Origin: Mya arenaria
Lineage: Eukaryota; Mollusca; Bivalvia; Myida; Myidae
Direction of reading: 5' to 3'
DNA: 64,000 nucleotides
Assembly: GCF_026914265.1 (NCBI RefSeq)
Contig: NC_069129.1
Coordinates: forward strand, 16,794,945-16,858,944
Shown here in pieces: positions 58,401-64,000 of this stretch (position 1 is the first letter of the stretch; each line of letters starts with the position of its first letter). The notes under the pieces are model-generated. The model was not told the origin of the DNA, did not search any database, and saw only the letters and a program-made list of their open reading frames with translations. A program made the position numbers and the translations under genes.

Positions 58401-60388
58401 GGATGTTTAAAAGTGAAGACAAGATTACCATTATGCAACAATTACTTCGAAGAAAAAGTTATAATTTAGTTGACGTTTATCTTAAGTATATCATTCCAGT
58501 AGATGAATTATTCAAGACAACTGTGTTTGCTACTTTTCTGGACTTCGACAACACTGGGTATGTAACTACAAACTATCTGTCGTTTCTTCTTCATGACATC
58601 AAAATGCAACAGAAGATTGACTTTGAAAGATATGAATTTGTCCATTGTTCCACATGTCAAGATCTACGTTACAAATGCTTAGCACATCAGTTTACACGTA
58701 AAATTGCCCTTTTTCAAGGAAATTTGAATATCCATTTCGGTGAGGTACAGGAAATGATATATCGTAATGTATTTAAACGTATGATTGCATATACAGATAC
58801 AAGTATCTTATCATCTTGTGTGGATCAACAGGGTTTGAATATTTTAGAGTTGGCTATAAACAGGAAATCCTTAATGTTGATGACATTGTTTAGGGACAAA
58901 GGTGTTCAAACTAAATCTCCTGAAGAACTCTTACTCCGCTCCTTTAAGGCGAACGATCATATTGAAAAAATACCAGTTACTTTATTGAATTCCACATCTC
59001 TGCAGTCGGTAGATCTGGTAGATATTCATTTCCATACACATGAACAAATCGTGCAAATATTTAACACAACTACGAAAAAGGGTAAACAAGGTAACGCCGA
59101 GTTATTGTCCCTTATGATGCAAAACGATATACACCTTCTTAACATTGCATGTGTTCTCCGGGAAAGACATGACCATTTTTACGCTAGTTTTATTGGTATA
59201 TATAGCTCAAAACTATCGAAACTTTTTATTTGCATGGATCGTTCAGCGAACTTCTCTCTGATTCACGTGTTGGCTCTACATGGCTATTCGAACACTATTG
59301 AAAGATGCGTGAAGTACTTCGGAAGAAATATTCTTGACTGTTTAAATATTGATCATTTTACGCCATTATATTTGTCCAAAGTTTATGACAAGACAAATAC
59401 AACATTTAACACTATTTTAGAAAACAGTCCCAATAAACATCTCACATTTCCTAGAAAACCAGCCGAAAAGCATTTTCTATATAACCTTGTTACCCAATTC
59501 TATTTTTCGAAAGGCGAACACCGAAAGGCACTGTGCTATTTGCGATATTTAAATAGACCAAAAATGAACATTTATAAAACTATAAAACAGTATAGGTGTT
59601 TTAAATCAATTACGCAATACATTATCACACCTAAATCCTATCAGCTATTTCTAAAAGATCTTAAGCTTAAACTGATTGAGCGTTCTTTAAACGAACTTCG
59701 CCAGTCGTTTTTAGACAAAATGAATGATTTGAAGGTATCCAATGCTCTTGTCTCTGTTCCAGTTAAGCAAGAAACACCTGTAAGCTTATCAAACATGATG
59801 AAACTCAAACGTTTCATATGCATTCACTATATGCATAATTATAAACAATGTTTAATTCGAAGAAATATAAAAGTTTTGTTACAAACCAAACCGGATGGTT
59901 TTACCTCTTTTGATAAGTATATCATCAGACTGACTCTTTCAAATCGGTTTGAATACATTTGTAAATATCACATGGACGATTATGAATCTGAAATGTTTCG
60001 CACAAAACAATCATCTCAGAGTTGCGTCACCAAACATTTATTCAAACGGTTTTGTATTGATCCAACGATATATTTTCAGAAATTTCTTTTAAGAAAAGAA
60101 TACATACACTCGCCTGACTTTGAAACATCATTTTCCGGACAAAGATTTAGACAAGTATTCCGTAATACAAACGAGTTTAAGATTTTTTCCGATAATGAAG
60201 TATATAAATACAAATATATGGATGCTTTTAGATACTATCCAATTGTTAAATTTTCTTTTCAGTATAGTATAACAGATCACCATAAAAAGATATTTCCTAA
60301 TTTTGAATATATTAACTCGTCTATGAGTAGTGAATTAGTACGCAATGCCTATACTAAGTTCAAAAACGCACAGGGCGGCGAATATTGA
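52229..60388 (+). CDS. HEPN (CXorf38-like) - STAND NTPase - ankyrin-repeat protein
   Basis: Three exons (52229-52437, 54729-about 55296, about 55460-60388) code for about 1,900 residues. Residues 1-215 match the CXorf38/DUF4559 layout: an N-terminal helical part, 'CGLWRQALLRFHTN', 'SWEWP', and then a helix with RNKIAH (156-161). The last is the RX4H motif of HEPN ribonucleases. Residues 217-246 are strongly hydrophobic, possibly one or two membrane helices. Next is 'GPLVGRGWLFQLL', Walker A GMGYGKS (about 308-314), Walker B LILIDALDE (about 416-424) and 'LLVTSKR', as in ANKRD50/TANC-type STAND NTPases. Ankyrin-like units run from about 715 to 1550 ('LLDIAAQNGHTDTVKLIL', 'SALHAAIRQNHLNVVRELL'). 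The last 350 residues are unassigned and basic. The plan is that of an NLR-like receptor; the immune role is an inference. Confidence 0.85.
52975..53285. repeat. GTCTGTCC microsatellite joined to a dispersed element (intron 1)
   Basis: (GTCTGTCC)-type units at 52982-53020 run into a body in which 'gattaccatatttcttggta' and 'gatgtgcagtgaccttg' occur twice, about 165 bp apart. It includes 'caaaggtcaaggtcac'. It is related to the element at 14080. Confidence 0.65.
53411..53434. repeat. Perfect 24-bp palindrome
   Basis: TTATCTTACACA followed by its exact reverse complement. It lies between the dispersed element and the Crypton remnant. Confidence 0.85.
53515..53735 (+). mobile_element. Crypton-type tyrosine recombinase remnant
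   Basis: On the plus strand one frame reads 'LTNHSARKHLVRKLSDNNVP' (about 53571-53630). After a frameshift the next reads 'HRNIQSVNKYSHISDKQHEN' (about 53655-53715). Together these are the C-terminal catalytic block of Crypton/DUF3504-type tyrosine recombinases, with the HSxRK, (G)HKN and active-site Tyr regions in order. A stop and a frameshift interrupt it, and GH reads SH, so it is inactive. It lies in intron 1 of the HEPN-STAND-ankyrin gene. Confidence 0.7.
54394..54541. repeat. Long fold-back hairpin in intron 1
   Basis: Two arms of about 70 bp are near-perfect reverse complements, from GATCTGACAC...TAAGCTCGC to GCTCGCTTAC...GTGTCAGATC, around a centre near 54467. A related TTTATCACATGCTTA is present inverted at 53359 and near 54375-54390, so the hairpin may be one end of a larger element that encloses the Crypton remnant. 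Confidence 0.85.
54729..55296 (+). CDS. HEPN-STAND-ankyrin gene, exon 2 (HEPN core and hydrophobic segment)
   Basis: Acceptor ATTTACAG|ATGG. It opens with 'WCITCGLWRQ', the CXorf38-type continuation of exon 1. It contains RNKIAH and the hydrophobic stretch 'WIFIAACIIVPIALF'. Two donors fit the phase of exon 3: CAG|GTTATT (end 55296, with exon 3 from 55460) or ACGG|GTCAGG (end 55291, with exon 3 from 55449). The choice changes two residues only. Reading on without splicing reaches a stop at 55336-55338, so an intron-retaining transcript would encode a truncated HEPN-plus-hydrophobic protein. Confidence 0.8.
55460..60388 (+). CDS. HEPN-STAND-ankyrin gene, exon 3 (NTPase and ankyrin repeats)
   Basis: One uninterrupted exon of about 4.9 kb to a TGA stop. 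The alternative start at 55449 uses the better pyrimidine tract (GTTTTACAG|GC). It codes for the whole NTPase, the linker ('NGEIEFKHFSLVMWLLEK' is typical of the end of the STAND helical region), at least ten ankyrin-like units and the C-terminal tail. No frameshift or stop interrupts it, so it appears under selection. Confidence 0.92.
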   Translation, partial: EYSPLLPTSPLLVDYFKQHGPLVGRGWLFQLLDEHLNNTKKNGILLEAGMGYGKSAIAAHITCAKEGDQGMEMRKRLIAFHVCKFDVKKTHQAGVFIQRLVSMISNNIPEFNDTINDCLHSFNTEQCDSDPFGCIDECIIFPLKQTNISDERKGNRLILIDALDECYGTFLFEKSNKLFNLIERRAHMLPSWIKLLVTSKRLSRNERLEYNLDRIYFHNLEPRNLNDIDLYFNQSNASREKSVTFFQLAVNADPTQPNQMSDLNSYYRDQFDRWYDHGFDLSKSILEALLTTSLQKYPDNIRKVISSNVVHSVSPPIFEKELSIIRQFTDKVNGEIEFKHFSLVMWLLEKCPREYRLSLSDGHQANAHYILYELNTSNITFDVTDLLLHIHYAKADSGLHEEFINIPKHVIFKMEEKFHEGPVVRIIKKGKMKEIPEVLFHHFPGGNHFSAENISVGFIAAENGYTYALKQLVNHDADIHFRMPTFSNILTMHDAVEIATNFKHWNYGLLDIAAQNGHTDTVKLILHDDLFSFYKLHERNGLNLSPWHLACMFNRSEVVEVFLQFNRSFVDWKCLYFAAEKGNIVIVKLLLDAGIYDECVLCTNKLYWIPDGTARVQGNMIPENDSMYVLFDDWSELACESALHAAIRQNHLNVVRELLKDSQHSTLHCFDRGGRPALIAALQNNRTEMVRLFLQVSNAHRIKVQCHKMAVLEDNIQIHNIELVKMNTMKCKAGHGIEHAISPMPVVLQNIFDHTKFDFNRRDEDDCLPIHYAACGNNVEYLQFLLQRHEMLFETLICFNNTNAFHSTIHCRAFGTFIYFINNDTLSKSSFGQNFKEYVLYLLKLLNNQEEYANNATDKIWSEMFKLMIEKFHVDISMMVDDDGNNMLHYIVKNGHFKLLKYLVAKKRDATLELLHRSSLNGKSQITYLAKYMAKRMYVRTGIPLYTSPHSSPHSVQQEQKKLSSSEYCFSLISRFLNQYGMFKSEDKITIMQQLLRRKSYNLVDVYLKYIIPVDELFKTTVFATFLDFDNTGYVTTNYLSFLLHDIKMQQKIDFERYEFVHCSTCQDLRYKCLAHQFTRKIALFQGNLNIHFGEVQEMIYRNVFKRMIAYTDTSILSSCVDQQGLNILELAINRKSLMLMTLFRDKGVQTKSPEELLLRSFKANDHIEKIPVTLLNSTSLQSVDLVDIHFHTHEQIVQIFNTTTKKGKQGNAELLSLMMQNDIHLLNIACVLRERHDHFYASFIGIYSSKLSKLFICMDRSANFSLIHVLALHGYSNTIERCVKYFGRNILDCLNIDHFTPLYLSKVYDKTNTTFNTILENSPNKHLTFPRKPAEKHFLYNLVTQFYFSKGEHRKALCYLRYLNRPKMNIYKTIKQYRCFKSITQYIITPKSYQLFLKDLKLKLIERSLNELRQSFLDKMNDLKVSNALVSVPVKQETPVSLSNMMKLKRFICIHYMHNYKQCLIRRNIKVLLQTKPDGFTSFDKYIIRLTLSNRFEYICKYHMDDYESEMFRTKQSSQSCVTKHLFKRFCIDPTIYFQKFLLRKEYIHSPDFETSFSGQRFRQVFRNTNEFKIFSDNEVYKYKYMDAFRYYPIVKFSFQYSITDHHKKIFPNFEYINSSMSSELVRNAYTKFKNAQGGEY

Positions 60389-60539
60389 TATTTTACTCTT
60401 AAAGGAAGGTGTTTCTCTTTTCGGTGTGGGCAAACTATATTTTCTGTTAATGTTGAATTCGTAAAAAACTTTAAAATCAAAATAATTCCTAGCCAAATCT
60501 AGCATATCGTTGTATTTTATGTAGATATGTGTTATATGA

Positions 60540-62750
60540 TTAAACTATGTTTGCTGTCATCTGATGAGTGTCCTATCGTATGTGTTATTTATCATGATTA
60601 TGTTTGCTGTCATCTGATGAGTGTCCTATCTCTTGTGTTATTTATCATGGTTTAACTATGTTTGCTATCAACCGATAAGTGTCCTATCATATGTGTTATT
60701 AATGATGATTACAGATGCACTATTACTCCCAATAAGAATTACCATCTTAAATACAATCGTTTTAATTTACCAAAAAAGGTTTGTAAATGTCAAAACAATG
60801 GTTCTTATGAAGGACACTGCGTTTAATTTGAAAGAAAGGTGTAGAAAACACGGTATTTGTCCATATGTGCATGATTTCGTAATAACTAAAAGGTTTATCA
60901 CTCAAACTTTATGTTTGTTATACATGTGTTTGAATTGATTTTGAATAAAAGTGTCACTTTAAATTATGTCTGCTGTCATCTTAATCGTGTCCTATCTTTG
61001 CTGTCACTGATGAGTGTCCTTTATCGTATGTGTTATTCATCATGATTAACTATGTTCGCTGTCATCTGATGAGTTTTCTATCTCATGTGTTATCTATCCT
61101 GATTAAACTATGTTTTCTGTCATCTAATGAGTGTCCTATCTCATATGCTAATTATCATGATTAAACTATGTTTTTTGTCATCTAATGAGTGTCCTATATC
61201 ATGTGCTATTTATCATGATTAAATTATGTTTTCGGTCATCTAATGAGTGTCCTATCGTATGTGTTATTTATCCTGATTAAACTATGTTTTCTGTCATCTA
61301 ATGAGTGTCCTATCATATGTGTTATTTATCATGATTAAACTATGTTTACTGTCATCTAATAAATGTCCTATCTCACGATATTTCATCATGATTAGACTAT
61401 GTTTACTGTCATTCTATGAGTGTCCTACCTCATTTGTTATTGCTCATGATTAAACTATGTTTGCTGTCATCTGATGAGTGTCCTATCTCATGTGCTTTTT
61501 GTCATGATTAAACTATGCTTGCTGTCATCTGATGAGTGTCCTATCTCATGTGCTATTTATCATTATTTAACTATTTTTGCGGCCATCTGATGGATCTTAC
61601 GGTTATTCATCATGATTAAACTATGTTTACTGTCATCTTATGAGTGTCTTACCTCATTTGTTATTTATCATGATTAAACTAGGTTTGCTGTCAACTGATA
61701 AATGTCCTTTCACGTGTGCTATTTGTCATGATTAAACTATGTTTGCTATCATCTGACGAGTGCCCTATCTCATGTGTTATTTATCATGATTAAATTATGT
61801 TTGCTGTCATCTGGTGAGTGTTCTATCGAATGTGTTATTTATCATGATTAAACTATGTTTGCTGTTATCTGACGAGTGTTCTATCTCATGTGTTATTTAT
61901 CATGATTAAACTATGTTTGCTGTCATCTGATGAGTGTTCCACCTCATTTGATATTGATCATGATTAAACTATGTTTGCTGTTATCTGATGAGTGTCCTTC
62001 CTCATGTGTTGTTTATCATGATTAATCTTTGTTTCCTGTCATCAGATGTGTGTTCTTTCTTAAGATTTTTTTACCATGATTAAACATGTTTATATTGTTG
62101 TCAACTGATAAGTGTCCTATCTTACGATTTATTTATCATTAGTAAACTATGTTTGCTTTCAACTGTAAGTGTCCTATCTTACGAGTAATATATCATGATT
62201 CTACTATGTTTGCTGTCAACTTATAAGTGTCTTACCTTATTTGTTATTTACCGTGATTAAGGTATGTTATGAGGAATGTCCTATATCATGTGTTATTCAT
62301 CACGATTAAACTATGTTTGCTGTCATTTGATAAGTGTGCTATTGTATGTGTTATTTATCATGATTTATCTATGTTTGCTGTACTTATGTATTTCCTATCT
62401 TACGAGTTATTTATCATGATTAAACTATGTTTACTGTTAACTAATGAGTGTCCTATCTTACGAGTTATTTATCATGATTAAACTATGTTTACTGTTAACT
62501 AATGAGTGTCCTATCTTACGAGTTATTTATCATGATTAAACTATGTTTACTGTTAACTAATGAGTGTCCTATCTTACGAGTTATTTATCATGATTAAACT
62601 ATGTTTACTGTTAACTAATGAGTGTCCTATCTTACGAGTTATTTATCATGATTAAACTATGTTTACTGTTAACTAATGAGTGTCCTATCTTACGAGTTAT
62701 TTATCTTGATTAAGCTATGCTTGCAGACTTCAGATGAGTGTCCTTAACTG
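60540..62750. repeat. 58-bp satellite array downstream of the HEPN-STAND-ankyrin gene
   Basis: About 35-38 tandem units built on CATGATTAAACTATGTTTGC, TGTCATCTGATGAGTGTCC and TATCTCATGTGTTATTTAT. Most units differ by several bases. The units at about 62405-62700 are nearly identical to one another, a recently amplified block. A family A MITE interrupts the array at 60713-60958. Each unit has ATTAAA, so the array could supply poly(A) signals for the upstream gene. Confidence 0.95.
60713..60958. mobile_element. TTAA-flanked MITE, family A, copy 5 (internally deleted)
   Basis: 246 bp from AGATGCACTA to GTGTCACT, followed by TTAA (60959-60962). The left flank reads TTAC. The middle is shortened compared with the 360-bp copies. 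It inserted into the 58-bp array. Confidence 0.8.
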
Positions 62751-64000
62751 TAATTTTTATCCTGTCACTTGCATACAAATCGGTCACATAACAAGATACC
62801 ATGTAAATTTTAATTTATTAGGATAGTTGACCACGTCATGATTATCTACAGGCAGTTGGTCATGTGACCGCAAAAAACATACAATTTTTCCATTCTGAAA
62901 TGTCAGAGTAAAAGCAAAATAATGCTTGAACAGTATGTTATCAAACGTCCGCCAACAACCGACCTAAACAATCACTCACCCGATTAGTTCTTTCAATCTG
63001 CATAGTAATGACACTGGCAAAGAAAATCGGCCAGAAAATCTACATGCGCACTTACCTAACCCGCACATGCTGAAAATTGTGCAGCATTCAACGATAGTTA
63101 ACTCCATTTCTGTGGTGAATGACGAAATCTCACATACAACTGAAATGAATTTTCTTTCGTTGGGACGTTCTAAACATCCAACAGTTTATTCTTTAATATC
63201 AACATAAATTAAATCCAGTAAACATTTGTTTGTAAACACTCGTGATCTTGAACCAATCCACTATATTTCTTACAAACTAAGAAAAAATACAACACAGTTG
63301 CGATTTGCGATTGACGCATATATTGTGACGACACGAATTAGAGTACAAAATGACATAAACAGCTTGAAAATTGATAACGTAAGCAATAACCATTCCCGAA
63401 AAAAAACTATATAGCAATTAGAATGATATTCCGATCTTGGTCGACTCACCGAGGCAAAACTTAGATAAAAAAGGCCGTCTTTTGAGGGAAAACACAGAAA
63501 CCTCTGCCCGTTTGTCACCAGAGATACTGGAATATTAATTACCACTTGATGTCTGGCCACTTCCGTAACCTCCCTAGCAACAATGTATTGAACAATCATC
63601 GTATAATGTATTTATTTATGATATGAAACAGTATTGAGTTTGTATTATTGGGTAACATGAGTAATCAGAAATACGTTAATAAGGTAATTTTGAAATTAAA
63701 AGCCTACTTAAAGAGTCTTAAAGAGTCTTCAACATAGCCATTATTTGCTGCATCGGTCTTCCAACGACCAGACATCTTTCAGACATTTTTACTGCATTTG
63801 CATTAGAATTTGCACCGCTCGTTCGCAGTGAATGAGTGCTCAAGTTTAAATCTGGACCTACTCACTTCAATTTGTCAACAATACATTTTTCTGTTCTTGT
63901 ATAACTTAACTTTTCGTTCTTATGAATAAGAGCTGAAACATACTTGGAACGAAATGCTGGATTAACAAAAACTCATCGGATTTTACAGTCAAACTGACTG
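62751..64000. other. Terminal region, no supported gene
   Basis: Two minus-strand stretches beginning with ATG end in good donor sequences (63107-63056 with GTAAGT, and about 63599-63450 with GTGAGT). They have no recognisable product or downstream exon. They could be first exons of a gene running leftwards, but I do not call them. Confidence 0.4.

Noticed and set aside
60540..62750. A CRISPR-like array
   Set aside because: The units are contiguous 58-bp repeats without unique spacers, and this is a eukaryotic genome.
63056..63107. Possible minus-strand first exon (17 codons, GTAAGT donor)
   Set aside because: Short, no recognisable peptide, and a leftward gene would have to cross the satellite and run antisense to the HEPN-STAND-ankyrin gene; no matching downstream exon found.
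63270..63599. Minus-strand frame of 109 codons
   Set aside because: No domain recognised; composition not clearly coding. The GTGAGT within it is noted but no partner exon was found.

Overview
The window looks like nuclear DNA of an invertebrate animal, most likely a bivalve mollusc. It is AT-rich. Four protein-coding genes can be assembled, all with GT-AG introns. Between and inside them lie many tRNA-derived SINEs, small inverted-repeat DNA transposons (MITEs), decayed retroelements and long minisatellites. Two genes have clear orthologues across animals (GINS3 and RBIS). The mollusc assignment rests on the style of the repeats and on an expanded-type immune-like gene; it is an inference.

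Layout. 1-7.1 kb: no gene; a LINE reverse-transcriptase remnant, a CT-rich minisatellite and a 21-bp minisatellite. 8.1-12.0 kb (minus): complete four-exon GINS3, with a tRNA-derived SINE and a MITE in its introns and a partial duplicate of exon 3. 16.3-41.8 kb (minus): a secreted beta-lactamase-like protein with one large 3' exon and, about 23.3 kb upstream, a phase-compatible signal-peptide exon. The long intron holds most of the repeats in the window. 46.4-48.4 kb (plus): complete three-exon RBIS. 49.8-51.8 kb (minus): a dead DIRS-like retrotransposon. 52.2-60.4 kb (plus): a three-exon gene for a protein of about 1,900 residues with an N-terminal HEPN/CXorf38-like domain, a hydrophobic segment, a STAND-type P-loop NTPase and a long ankyrin-repeat region. 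60.5-62.75 kb: a 58-bp satellite array. 62.75-64 kb: no supported gene.

How the parts relate. GINS3 is a replicative-helicase subunit and RBIS a small ribosome-biogenesis factor; both are housekeeping genes. The HEPN-STAND-ankyrin protein has the tripartite plan (effector, switch, repeat sensor) of NLR-like immune receptors, and its effector domain keeps the RX4H motif of HEPN ribonucleases. It is the best candidate for an undescribed system here. The second unusual protein is the beta-lactamase-like one, which has lost the catalytic serine and the YxN tyrosine and is probably a secreted pseudoenzyme. All family assignments come from reading motifs; no database search or transcript data was available.
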